NCBI RefSeq assembly: GCF_040183065.1
Contig: NC_091122.1
Span: 77,980,955-78,044,954, forward strand
Source: Periplaneta americana
Taxonomy: Eukaryota > Arthropoda > Insecta > Blattodea > Blattidae
DNA: 64,000 nucleotides
Reading direction: 5' to 3'
The notes under the pieces were generated by a model. It was not told where the DNA came from, searched no databases, and saw only the letters and a program-made list of their open reading frames with translations. Numbering within the stretch: position 1 is the stretch's first letter; the number at the start of each line of letters is the position of its first letter. The position numbers and the translations under genes are program-made. This document shows positions 45,779 to 56,099 of this stretch, piece by piece.

Positions 45779-45991
45779 TTGCTACAATGTTTTCAAATCA
45801 TAATGGAATCTGAAATATCTAACAACATCACTATAAATGAGGCAAGTGCCCTGGTGCGTACTCTTGAAAATCCCGAATTAAATTTCTGGCTCAGTTTTTT
45901 TTTTCATTCATTGATGTATCATTCAGATATATTATACAACCAATTACAGCATCGCCAGTTAGATATTTCTAAGGTTAAAATCTGCATGTAA
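45779..45991 (+). pseudogene. hAT transposase, upstream fragment
   Basis: An open frame of 70 codons. It starts MLQCFQIIMESEISNNITIN and contains ALVRTLENPELNFWLSFFFH and LYNQLQHRQLDISKVKICM, the part of DUF4371/ZMYM6-like hAT proteins that precedes the dimerisation domain. It ends exactly at the SINE target site, so the SINE insertion terminates it. Confidence 0.65.
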
Positions 45992-45992
45992 A

Positions 45993-46193
45993 AAATTAAA
46001 TTATGGTTTATTTAGCGACACTCGCAACTGCAGAGGTTATATCAGCGTCGTTGGTGTGGCGGAATTTTGTCCCGCAGGATTCTTTTAAATGCCAGTAAAT
46101 CTACTGACATGAGCCTATCTCATTTAAACAAACTTAAATGCCATCGACCTGGGCCGGGATCGAATCGCAACCGACTATGCTACCGAGGGCGAC
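45993..46193 (-). mobile_element. tRNA-derived SINE nested in the hAT element, 12-bp TSD
   Basis: On the minus strand the head 'gtcgccctcggtagcatag' and box B-like 'gcgattcgatcccgg' begin the element. A body with 'cctgcgggacaaaattccg' follows, and the 3' end is 'cgctaaataaaccataattt'. The target duplication tctgcatgtaaa (45981-45992) recurs as tctgcatataaa (46194-46205), one mismatch. Its 3' end resembles the LINE 3' end near 2960-2990 ('aacctctgcagttgcg' and 'taaataaacca'), so this SINE probably shares a tail with that LINE family. Confidence 0.88.
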
Positions 46194-46251
46194 TCTGCAT
46201 ATAAAGCTTTGTTAACGCCACACAGACAATACGGAACAGTGCACAGTAATC

Positions 46252-46866
46252 TTGAGCAGCGAGATCTGTGAAAATGAAAACCCTGAAAAGTATCGTAAGG
46301 TCGAAGGGATTCAGACAAGGGTTGCGGCAGTTAAGGAAGTGTGTGATCTCATTATCACACAAGCTGACACCCGATTCCAGTTCATAGATCATCTGCTATT
46401 ATCTTCTCTTCTCTGTCTAGAAGAATTTGAATGCTACAAAAGCTCATTTCCTGAAAATGACTTAAATGTATGTGTGAAGCTTTTCCCAATGCTCGATAAA
46501 GACAAACTAAAAACGGAACTCACTGTGTTGTATCGGAGACAAGAATTCAGAAATATCAGTGACGCATTCAAGCTCTTGCAGTTTCTTCTATCTGAGAACT
46601 TGCAGGCCTCATTTTCAGAAGTTGTGAAACTACTACGCATAGCTATCACTATACCAATGACAACTTCCGAACCGGAACGTTGCTTTTCGTGTTTGAAGAG
46701 AGTAAAGTCCTATCGTAGAAATACGATGAGAGAAGAGAAACTGATCGCATTAGCTATGTTTTCCATTGTAATGATTATGTTAAACGACATATCGGATTTG
46801 AATAAGTTGATGATTCAAAAGTTTGCAACCTACAAGACAAGGCTCATGGAACTAATCTTTAAATAA
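46252..46866 (+). CDS. hAT transposase C-terminal part with dimerisation domain
   Basis: A 204-codon open frame. It includes LLLSSLLCLEEFECYKSSFP and the hAT C-terminal dimerisation motif LRIAITIPMTTSEPERCFSC then LKRVKSYRRNTMREEKLIAL, ending with NKLMIQKFATYKTRLMELIF before the stop. This domain lets hAT transposases multimerise and contributes the last catalytic acidic residue. The N-terminal BED finger and most of the RNase-H-like core are not visible, so it cannot act alone. The start chosen is simply the first codon after a stop in the post-SINE sequence, not a real initiator. Confidence 0.8.
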   Translation: MSSEICENENPEKYRKVEGIQTRVAAVKEVCDLIITQADTRFQFIDHLLLSSLLCLEEFECYKSSFPENDLNVCVKLFPMLDKDKLKTELTVLYRRQEFRNISDAFKLLQFLLSENLQASFSEVVKLLRIAITIPMTTSEPERCFSCLKRVKSYRRNTMREEKLIALAMFSIVMIMLNDISDLNKLMIQKFATYKTRLMELIFK

Positions 46867-47300
46867 AATAATTTGCTTGGTTTATTTTGTATGCAGCCCC
46901 CCTTAATTCAATACCTACGAGCCGCCACTGCTGTTTTTCCTAATCGTACTTGATCCTCCGTATCATTTTTCCCATAAAAATGACAAACGTTGCTTTTCGT
47001 GTTTGAAGAGAGTAAAGTCCTATCTTAGAAATACGATGAGAGAAGAGAGACTGACCGCATTAGCTATGTTTTCCGTTGTAAAGATTATGTTAAACGATAT
47101 ATATCGGATTTTAATAAGATGATTCAAAAGTTTGCAACCTACAAGACAAGGCGCATGGAACTAATCTTTAAATAAAGTAAGTTGCTTGGTTTATTTTCGT
47201 ATGCAGCCCCCCCCCCTTAATTCTGTACTTACGAGCCGCCACTGACTCTTTTCCCTAGTAGTACCTAATCCTCCATATCCTTTTTCCCATAAAAATGACA
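46676..47300 (+). repeat. 310-bp tandem duplication of hAT 3' end plus flank
   Basis: 46676-46985 is repeated at 46986-47300, starting in each case at aacgttgcttttcg and ending at aaaaatgaca, with a third aacgtt at 47301-47306. The unit spans the end of the transposase, the right TIR and about 55 bp of host flank. The shared 6 bp aacgtt at the breakpoints indicates microhomology-mediated duplication after the hAT insertion. Copy 2 has a longer C-run and several substitutions. Confidence 0.9.
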
Positions 47301-47306
47301 AACGTT

Positions 47307-47915
47307 CAAATCCTGTAAGAACGTTGTCGAAGAAAATGTGGAATGGCAACTCAAAGATTTGCAATTGATTTTCCTCAGAATATATAGGCCTACTAAAATT
47401 AAAATTAGGAAATGCTCTCAAATTTGAAGATAGTTATACTTGTTCCAAATTTGTTTGTCTGTTTTTATTCAAATGATCGAGATTCGTTGGCTCCATTTCA
47501 ATTTGAGTATCTATCGGCTTCATAATGGAGCTGTGGCGGGTTTAGATTATCCGGAATACCACCTTCCCCTTTATCACCTGAATCTTCGTCCTTGTGTCCA
47601 TACGGACACAACGATGAAACAGGGTCATAAATAGACGACAAATTGTTGGTAAACAATTTCATTATATTGTAATTCTCAATTAATATATCTAATGATACTA
47701 CAAACATTATCACTTGAAACAATGTAGAATATCAATATAAAATTAAACTTATCTCACAACTTATCTGTAATTTTCTTACGAAACGTAGTAGCTATAATTC
47801 TGACTGCGACAAAAATTCACCAATTGGTGATAAGGAAATGTAACAACAATGACTATGACATTCAAACACACCCAGAAAAGAATACATTATAATCAACCCA
47901 AAGAAATTATTATCT
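47307..47915. other. No recognised gene
   Basis: AT-rich flank between the hAT duplication and the (GAA)n tail of the next LINE. Only small ORFs without domains. Confidence 0.4.
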
Positions 47916-47973
47916 TTCTTCTTCTTCTTCTTCTTCTTCTTCTTCTTCTTCTTCTTCTTCTTCCCTTCAAGTA

Positions 47974-48860
47974 TTAGGCCATATGGTCTGTTACAATCTC
48001 AATCCAGCACTTTTTTGGACGTCCGAGAGATCTCTTCCCGTTTGGAAGATAGTGGATCATGACTTTTGGGATTCTATATCTACGCATGCGATGCAGATGA
48101 TTTATCCAGTTGTTCCGGAAATGTTTTACTTGATTAATTAGAGGTTCTGGTTGCAATTATTTCATTACATCTTCATTGCGTTTGTGATCCCATTTCGTAT
48201 ATCCCGCTATATATATTATAAATTTCATTTCATTGGTTGTTATTCTGCTTTCGTCTTTCTTCCTCAATGTCCATGCCTCACTGCAGTAACAAAGTACAGG
48301 TCTCGCCAAGGTCTTGTATAGGCGAATACTAGTATTCCTTTGTACTAGGGAAGGTTTCATAATATTGTTAATTATTCCCATTGTTTTGGTGTATTTAGAA
48401 ATTTTTTGTGAAATGTCTACTTCATCGAAAAAAGATAATGTGTATCCGAGATATGTAAAATAATTTACTCTTTCCAATATTTTTTAATCTAAACATATTT
48501 TGCTAGGCACAGGGTATTTTCCGCAGAAGGTCATAATTTTAATTTATTCTTTATTGATTTTCATATCATATTTAATTCCAATTTTGTTAAAATTAAAAAT
48601 TTAACGTTGTAATTAATCTTCTGATGATGCCAAGGATGCCACCAGAGCTAAATCGTCTACAAAAAGTAATGAATCTAGTTGTAAATGTCTATTGAGTTGT
48701 ATATATCCATGAGGTAACTGTTTCCATTCTCTAATTATTTGATATATATACATATATACATGTACATGTATATAATTTAATGTTACAGCTTACTGCAATT
48801 AGATTTGTTTTATAGATATTATATATGTTTGCTATAAGTTGTTGTGGAACATGGTCTGTG
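47974..48860 (-). pseudogene. RTE-like RT, C-terminal half
   Basis: From the gap outward on the minus strand: VPQQLIANIYNIYK, REWKQLPHGYIQLNRHLQLD then SLLFVDDLALVAS, which carries the catalytic pair as FVDD (family FADD). Next are MERVNYFTYLGYTLSF, LYKTLARPVLCYCSEAWTLR and the C-terminal NNWINHLHRMRRYRIPKVM and GKRSLGRPKKCWIE. The stop at 47974 is followed at once by the (GAA)n tail. The TxxP/QG motif region is damaged. Confidence 0.78.
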
Positions 48861-48869
48861 ACTAAAATG

Positions 48870-51590
48870 CACACTCCTCCGGCAAAAGTATGAAAGGTCA
48901 TGTCAGATTATAAAGGCTCAATACAAAAAACTCATAAACGAATCTAAAATACACAGTTGGAGAAACTTCTCTACGTCACAAAATAACCAAAACCCGTGGA
49001 ACATAGTCTACAAATTCTGTAGGAAAGCAGAAAATCTCAACAAAACGTTAACCACAATAGAAACAGTCAATGGATATACCACCAATTCATTCGATACTGC
49101 CAACGCACTAATTAATTCTTTCTTCCCAGCGGATACCACTGATAGCACCTCTCAACAACAGCTTCGACATGAATCCCAAACTCCGCCCATCACTCCAGAC
49201 GACTTCCTATTTGATCAACAGGAAGTTAACCGCATCATAGAAATGCAACAAGACAAAAAAGCTCCAGGAATTGATAGCATCTCTGCAAAAATTATAAAGC
49301 ACATACATTTAACAAACCCAACACTCTTCACTAAACTGTTCAATAAGTGTTTAAAAGTTTCAACTTTTCCAGATCTGTGGAAAACTGCAGTCGTGAAAGT
49401 GATACCAAAACCAGGCATTAACAAGAACAAACATACAACAAATACTTTACGTCCCATCAGTCTAGTTCCTGTAATGGGAAAAATACTTGAAAAACTTATG
49501 ATAAGACCGCATCATGTATCACCTTTATAACAACAAATATCTCAGCAGCAACCAATATGGTTTCACCCCCAACAAATCAACAGAAGATGCTGTCTGCTCA
49601 GTTGTTACGGGGATGAAAAACGTGTTTATGATGAAACAAGTTGGTCTTCTAATATCATGAGCTGTGTCTGGCGCCTTCAATCATGCCTGGTGGCCAAGAA
49701 TCCTACACAACCTTAAAATAAAAAAATTGTCCAAGAAATATTTACCAGCTTGCTCAAAGTTATTTTACCAACACAAAAGTTCAACTCAGCCTCTGCAACA
49801 TCACTGTTACCAAAAACTAGAGCGGGGTTGCCCCCAAGGATCAACTTGCAGTCCTGGCTTTTGGGTCATCCTTTACAACGATCTATTTCAACTGCCCTTT
49901 CCTGAGAGCTGCAACCTGTTAACTAATTCAGATAACGCTTTACTGCTGGTCAAGACAGATTCCACTTCAAAACTAACTACAGATGCGAACACAGCACTAA
50001 GCATCCTGTTCGAAGGGGGTAGTGACAATAAGTTGCAATTCAATCCAGAAAAAACTAAAGCCATGTGTGCAACTAGAAGAAGAATATTGGTCACAACGAG
50101 AATCGAAATGAACAAGTAAGAAATTGAAATTGTTGATCAGTTACAGTACTTGGGTGTTGTTTTGGACAAAAAAACTAACGTTCAGAGCACATTTCAATCA
50201 TTTAGCAACTAAATCCAGCAAATTGTTATCTGGACTCTCAATGGCTTCAAGACCCACATGGGGTTTGAACTCGGACATACTACGTATTATATACAGAGGA
50301 GCTGTAGAACCTTCAATTCTATACTGCGCATCTGCCTTCCACACTACATAAACAATGGGCCAAAACAAAATTAGCAAAAATCCAAAGAGGCTTTCTACTG
50401 AGGATTACTCGAGCTTACCGAACTATATCAACTGATGCAGCTCAAGCCATCGCAGCTATTGAACCATTAGATCTTACTGGAATCTACAGAGCTCAATTAT
50501 CTGACTTAAAGAAAAATAAAAAAATCTCCACTACAACATTCAACAACCACAATATTGAACAGTTAGCGGATCACATAGCAGTGGGCCACCCAAGCATTCC
50601 ATCAAAAGGACAACTCCTCCTCACCTGTTCCTCGATACACGACTACCACATATATACAGATGAATCACGACACAAAAGTAATCAACTGGAAGAACAAGTA
50701 GGCTGCGCATTTGTTGCCTACCACAGTGATAATGAAATATTTTGCACCAAGATAAAACTGTCTCTTTATTGCACAGTTTTTTCAGGCAGAACTTCTAGCA
50801 ATTAATGAAGCTATGAAATGGTGCATTAAGAACGAAAACACAGCGCGCATATTTAGTGACTCCCAAGCTGCCCTTCACTGCATCGCTGACAAGTACAAAC
50901 GTCACCCATTAGCGATAGAGGCAAGAGAATTACTTGAAAAGTACACACAGCACATATGCCTCACTTGGGTCCGTGGACACAATGGTGTAAGAGGAAATGA
51001 AAGAGCTGATGAGCTAGCGAAATCTGCAGCACCCAGCAACGAAACTCCGACATACAGTTTACAACCGATATCATATATCAAGAAACAAATACGACAACAG
51101 ACTCATCAGAACTGGAATACTAGATGGACGACATGCTCAACCGGATCACTAACAATCCACGACCGACTGAAAAACGATCACTTCAAAACTACTTTCGTAA
51201 CAACGCAGTTTCTTTCTGGACATGGGAAATGTGGTAGTTACTTCGACAGATTCAACATTCCAGCAGACATCGACTCTACATGCTCCTGCCGCGAAGACCT
51301 TCACAGTGTGAAAACACCTTCTATTTGACTGTCCTATTATTGAAGCAAAGAGATTTCAAATAAAGACACATCTTCTGGACTGCGACACCGAATATAGGAC
51401 TCCACTATGTGAAGTAATCAAAAAACCTTGTTACTACAGACAATTTATAGACTTGCTAAACTTTACCTTTAAAAGACTGTAGATACACATTTCACCATTA
51501 GCTCTGTAAAAATAAGTAGTATAGATAATTAGTATACCATATAACAAAAACTAAAACCCTAGCATACCGCTTGGTGAATTAGTTTTCTTT
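48870..51590 (+). mobile_element. R1/I-like LINE with RNase H, inserted into the RTE-like element
   Basis: A plus-strand, 5'-truncated LINE; the endonuclease is absent. It starts in the linker: INESKIHSWRNFSTSQ and NPWNIVYKFCRK. RT pieces follow: DKKAPGIDSISAKIIKHI, LRPISLVPVMGKILEKLM, a damaged second catalytic block (where the family has 'FLDVSGAFDxxWW' this copy reads AVSGAFNHAWWPRIL), RGCPQGSTCSPGFWVILYND and a damaged active site (TNSDNALLLVKT where FADD is expected). An RNase H domain and a zinc-knuckle-like C-terminus close it. It ends near 51590 without a clear poly(A). The insertion interrupts the RTE-like ORF. Confidence 0.8.
50640..51480 (+). pseudogene. RNase H and C-terminal domain of the nested LINE
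   Basis: RNase H motifs are in order: HIYTDESRHK (first Asp), AELLAINEAMKW (Glu, after a frameshift near 50785), IFSDSQAALHCI (Asp), VRGHNGVRGNERADELAK (His and the last Asp). All four acidic positions are still readable across two frames. Downstream are HGKCGSYFDRFNI and STCSCREDLHSV, then after another frameshift LLFDCPIIEAKRFQ, a Cys/His region typical of R1- and I-like LINE C-termini. Confidence 0.82.
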
Positions 51591-51599
51591 TGAGCGGAT

Positions 51600-52280
51600 A
51601 TTTAATAACAAAATATGTTTAATAATTTCTTTCTGTTCACCCTATCGAATGCTTTTTGCAAATCAATGAAAGCAATATGTGTTTCAAAGTTGAATTCCCT
51701 GTGTTTTTCCAGCAATAATTGTAATGTAAAATATCCTTTGCATCATGATCTTCCCTTTCGGAAGCCATTTTGTTCTTCTCCGAAAAGTGTTTCATAATGT
51801 TTATACAATTTGTTCTTGATTATGCTGGTAAAGATTTTATATCCTGTATTTAATAGACTGATCCCTCTGTAGTTGTCATACGATTTTACATCTTCTCTTT
51901 TGAATATAGGAACTACGACTGATTTTGTCCAACTTGTTGGTATATCATCTCCTATCCATATCTTATTTAGAAAGTGAAGGAGTATGTTTATAAATGTGTG
52001 TTTGCATATTTAAACAATTCAATATTCAGCAAATCCTCTCTTGGAGCTTTATAAATTTTCATTTTCTTTAAAACTTGAATTAGTTCAAATTTGGAGATAG
52101 GTTCAAGTTTAGTATTAGCAGCAATTGGTAATTGAAGATGTTCAACAGTTTGGGACCACAATTTCTGAAAATATTGTAACCAATCTTCTAACGGAAAGAC
52201 ATTTACCTTAACATTTTCTCTCACTTCGTTGTTTAAATTCTTAACGATTTTGCATGTTTGTGGTTGAGGTCTGTACAAAT
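51600..52280 (-). pseudogene. RTE-like RT, N-terminal half
   Basis: From 52278 down on the minus strand: WLQYFQKLWSQTVEHL, then FELIQVLKKMKIYKAP (family KNxKAPGxD), GDDIPTSWTKSVVVPIFKRE, YDNYRGISLLNTGYKIFTSI, GEEQNGFRKGRS and FIDLQKAFDRVNRKKLLNIF, where the first catalytic Asp sits. The frame is then cut by the insertion at about 51595. Stops and shifts are scattered throughout. Confidence 0.75.
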
Positions 52281-52668
52281 CATTCTCTAAATAAACTACA
52301 AATTCTTCCCAATTTTGTCTATGGTTTTTCCGTACTTCTCTTTTAGCGATAGATCTTTTTTCTATGATTTTCTATTTTATCCTCCTCTGCTTTAGTAGAC
52401 AATTATTTCTTGTATGCTTCTCTTTTATCTGATATAACTTATGCTATGTGATCATCCGATGTTCTTAGTCCTTTTTTCCTAGACCATTTTCTTTTTGTGC
52501 CCAAACTTTCCTTAGCGACTTGCTTCAAAATATTTTTGAGAGTGTTCCACTCATCTACATTATTCTGAATAGGAGTTTCTTTTATAATAGTATCCAATCT
52601 TTTTTTATATAGTCAAATTATACTAGACTCTTTAAATAAACTTACTCGAAAAGATAGTTCTTTCTGTA

Positions 52669-53566
52669 CTATCTTTGTTTTATGCGCATAGAACTTACTA
52701 GTAGAAGATAGTGATCTGATTCAATTTCTGGGCCTCGAAATACTCTTGTGTCTAGTACCATATTTGCTATTTCATTTTTACATATTATATAACCTATAAT
52801 AGACTTTAAGTTCCTAGCCTCCCATGTAAATTTGCGACTATCTTCATGATCAAACAAGGTATTCATTATTTTCAGTTGGTTATAGACCGATAAATCAATT
52901 AATCTCTTGCCATTTCTATTACATGTTTGTTTCCGTGCATACTCATAGTGTTCAATCTTGACATTCTGTAACCTAGCATTAAAATCTCTCATCAATACCA
53001 CCATGTCAGATCTATTAAATTTATTCACAATCCTTCGTAGTTTTGTATAAAACTGATCATTTTCTTCATCCCCTCCATCCACAGGAGCATATACTCCAAT
53101 CACTGTCATATAACCGCGAGATAATTTCAATCTAATATGGATTATTCTTTCATTCCAAAAGTAATAATTATTTATTTATGACTTCAATTGTTTCTTTATC
53201 ATTAACATAACTCCAGATTTTGCTCTTGATTTACTGTCAACTCAACTGTAAAATTGTATGTAATTATTGATTTCTTTTGATTCTTTTAATTTCTTTTTTG
53301 TCTCAGATATAACTGCTATTAAAATTCCTTTTTTGTGCCAATATGTCATCTAGTTGATCATCCTTGTGAACTATACTCTGTACATTGCATGTGGTCAGTT
53401 TAAAAATATTTTTACTTTTCCAAGAATTGTCCTTAGTCTTGCCACTGTCGTCAATATAATTATCAATCCGGTTCATCCGAGGCTTATTGTGAGATTTGAA
53501 AACAATTATAAAATGACTGCCCAACGGGATGCCGGCCTGAAAGGGTAGAATTGGTGGGGTTCTCAC
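52669..53566 (-). pseudogene. RTE-like endonuclease (APE type)
   Basis: The endonuclease starts in the frame at 53303-53566 with FKLTTCNVQSIVHKDDQL and continues in the frame at 52669-53130: YMTVIGVYAPVDGGDEEND, VVLMRDFNARLQNV (catalytic region; family GDFNA, Gly to Arg here), KFTWEARNLKSIIGYI and EIESDHYLLLV (final SDH). At least two frameshifts separate the blocks. Its role in the intact element is nicking target DNA. Confidence 0.8.
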
Positions 53567-53929
53567 CTATACAGCATTTCCTCTGTGTATGATGTGGTGA
53601 TTATACCGCCATTACTCGGTCCCCAGAGCCACATGAAAAAGCAGGTTGCACCACGGGCAGGTTGAGGATTGGAATATGGATAGGAGAGGTTACAGAATGC
53701 ACTTCACCATCCCTTGCAACCCAGAAATTATTATCCATTAATTCAACATGCATGTCCAAATGGACACGCTGGGAATTTAAGAATAAAATACTATTCTAGC
53801 TAATATGGATAATATCAAGCAAATAAATAAATTAATGTAATATTGAAGGAAATGCAAGATTTATATTGTGGGTCATACTGAGAGTTTCTGCAAATTGATA
53901 TGTATAGCAACAAATGAATTTCATTTTCA

Positions 53930-54410
53930 GCTTTATTCTTTCTCAAAATATTTCCCCTTAAATCTTGTACACTTGTCTATTCGCTCAAAGTACCTCACCC
54001 AATTTTCTAAAGACACTTCAGATACTAGCACGCTGAAGGCCCCAATCACATCTTCAGCGATCTTAAAGGAAACTTCACGAATTTTCTTTTTTCTGGTTTG
54101 AAAAAAAGAAGAATTCGGATGTTACCAGATCAGGACTGTAAGGTATTGAATCATTAATGACACATATGAAGTGACCAAGAAGTTCATTGTTTATTCTCTA
54201 GTGTGGAACGATGCATTGTCGTTGTTTCGAATGATACTCTATCGAGGTCGTTCTGTTCACACTTTTCCAAGACTGACTGTAAACAAATTGTGGTATACCA
54301 CTCGTCATTAACCGTACGACGAATCTCCAGTAGAACAGAGATGACAGGACCAACGCCAGTGTTTGGCGTCTTTTGACGTTTGTTGGCTACCTTCGTCTGG
54401 GAAGATCGAA
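53930..54410 (-). pseudogene. mariner transposase remnant (minus)
   Basis: On the minus strand RRTVNDEWYTTICLQSVLEK (family WYTTICLPxVF) is followed, after a degenerate stretch containing shared residues, by the C-terminus IREVSFKIAEDVIGAF and LENWVRYFERIDKCTRFKGK then YFEKE (family WFxRMxKCIDxxGEYFEK). The second and third catalytic blocks are largely lost. No inverted repeats were found. Confidence 0.65.
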
Positions 54411-54499
54411 TGTATGTATGTGTGCATGTATTTTTGTATTAATTCATATATTTAACAGCATATCCAATTACATTTGTTGTAATATTACATGCTTGAATC

Positions 54500-55871
54500 T
54501 TTCTTAAAAACAATATTATTTTGAATGAATATAATGAGTTATATAATACAATATTTTTAAACAAGAAGGCTCGTAAGTGCATTAATTATACTAAACATTA
54601 TTCCTTACGGATTACTAAAATTTATACTTTCATCAAACAATATTACTTAAGATTAATTCAATGTGTTACACAATCATATTTGTAAAACACGAAGACACGT
54701 AAGTGCATTAATTATACTACGTCTAAAACATTATTCCCTGTGGATTATCAAAATTTATCCTTTCATCAAAACAGTATTACAAAGATTAATACAATATGTT
54801 ACACAATAACAATTTTAAACACGAAGACACGTAAGTGCATTAATTATGCTACGTCCACAACATCATTCCTTATGGATCATCAAATTTATCCTTTCATCAA
54901 AACAACACCAATTAATACCAATGTAATATATCACAAAATCAAATTTTTAAACACGAAGACACGTAAGTGCATTAATTATACTACGTATAACACATGATTC
55001 CTTATGGATTATCAAAATTTATCCTTTCATCAAAACAATATTGCTAAGATTAATACAATATGTTACACAATCAAAATTTTTTAACACGAAGACACGTAAG
55101 TGCATTAATTATACTACGTCCACAACATCATTCCTTATGGATTATCAAATTTATCCTTTCATCAAAACAACACTACTTAATACCAATGCAATATGTCACA
55201 CAATCAAATTTTTAAACACGAAGACACATAAGTGCATTAATTATACTAGTCTATAACATTATTCCTTATGGATTATCAAATTTATCCTTGCATCAAAACA
55301 ATATTACTACTTAATATTAATGCAATATGTTACACAATCAAATTTTTAAACACAAAGACACGTAAGTGCATTAATTATACTACGTATAACACATAATTCC
55401 TTATGGATTATCAAAATTTATCCTTTCATCAAAACAATATTGCTAAGATTAATACAATATGTTACACAATCAAAATTTTTTAACACGAAGACATGTAAGT
55501 ACATTAATTATACTACGTCCACAACATCATTCCTTATGGATTATCAAATTTATCCTTTCATCAAAACAACACTACTTAATACCAATGCAATATGTCACAC
55601 AATCAAATTTTTAAACACGAAGACACGTAAGTGCATTAATTATACTAGTCTATAACATTATTCCTTATGGATTATCAAATTTATCCTTGCATCAAAACAA
55701 TATTACTACTTAATATTAATGCAATATGTTACAGAATCAAATTTTTAAACCAAAGACACGTAAGTGCATTAATTATACTACGTATAACATATGATTCCTT
55801 ATGGATTATCACAATTTATCCTTTCATCAAAATAATGTTACTTAATATTAATACAATAAAATTTTTAAGGA
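54500..55871. repeat. Satellite array, 132-133-bp unit with 399-bp higher-order repeat
   Basis: The marker 'gtaagtgcattaattata' or a one-base variant recurs at 54573, 54699, 54831, 54963, 55096, 55228, 55362, 55495, 55627 and 55760, so ten units of about 132 bp. Units three apart (54963/55362, 55096/55495, 55228/55627, 55362/55760) are much more alike than neighbours, giving a 399-bp higher-order repeat in two copies. The near-identical small ORFs at 55041 and 55440 only reflect this. The last unit is broken by the TA-flanked element at 55874. Confidence 0.93.
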
Positions 55872-56099
55872 TACACTGATGTGAAATTTTGTCATTTTTG
55901 GTCAAAAATATTGACTTTTTGTTTTTATCTTTAAAAAATTGTTCATGGTGTAGAGTTGTCCTCTGCCAATTTTCATGGCCATACGATCGGTCTATCACCT
56001 ATTAGGGCCACATTTCGAAAAGGTTGCGCGCTCTGACTGGTAATGTAAATCCCCCGTTCACGCCCTCAACTCTGAATTCTGCGACGATTGTGGAAATTA

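Larger units (their letters stand above)
45070..46930 (+). mobile_element. hAT element, degenerate, with nested SINE
   Basis: The left end CAGGGGCGGTT and the right end (reversed) CAGTGGCGGCT match at 9 of 11. Both are followed at a similar distance by 'aggggggctgc'. The flanking 8-mers ttgttttc (45062-45069) and ctgttttt (46931-46938) agree at 6 of 8 positions, a decayed hAT duplication. Inside are transposase remnants (45779-45991 and 46252-46866) and a SINE insertion (45993-46193). A short internal direct repeat ('acttcctcccctggtgctgccag' at about 45240 and again at about 45298) lies in the 5' part. It is too short for a complete hAT of this type, so probably internally deleted. Confidence 0.85.
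47916..53700 (-). mobile_element. RTE-like (CFDP2-type) LINE split by an opposite-strand LINE
   Basis: On the minus strand the order is: 5' region (53570-53700), endonuclease (53500-52670), linker and RT N-terminal half (52280-51600), a 2.7-kb interruption, RT C-terminal half (48860-47974), then a short 3' end with a (GAA)n tail (47916-47963). The protein blocks before and after the gap are consecutive in this family: KAFDRVNRKKLLNIFCY on one side, VPQQLIANIYNIYK on the other. The element is therefore older than the LINE inside it. Many stops and shifts are present. Confidence 0.78.

Noticed and set aside
48840..51620. Target duplication for the nested LINE
   Set aside because: I compared the flanks 'gttgtggaacatgg' and 'gcggatatttaata' and found no convincing repeat.
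54573..55760. CRISPR array
   Set aside because: The units are full-length tandem copies of about 133 bp without unique spacers, in eukaryotic repeat DNA.
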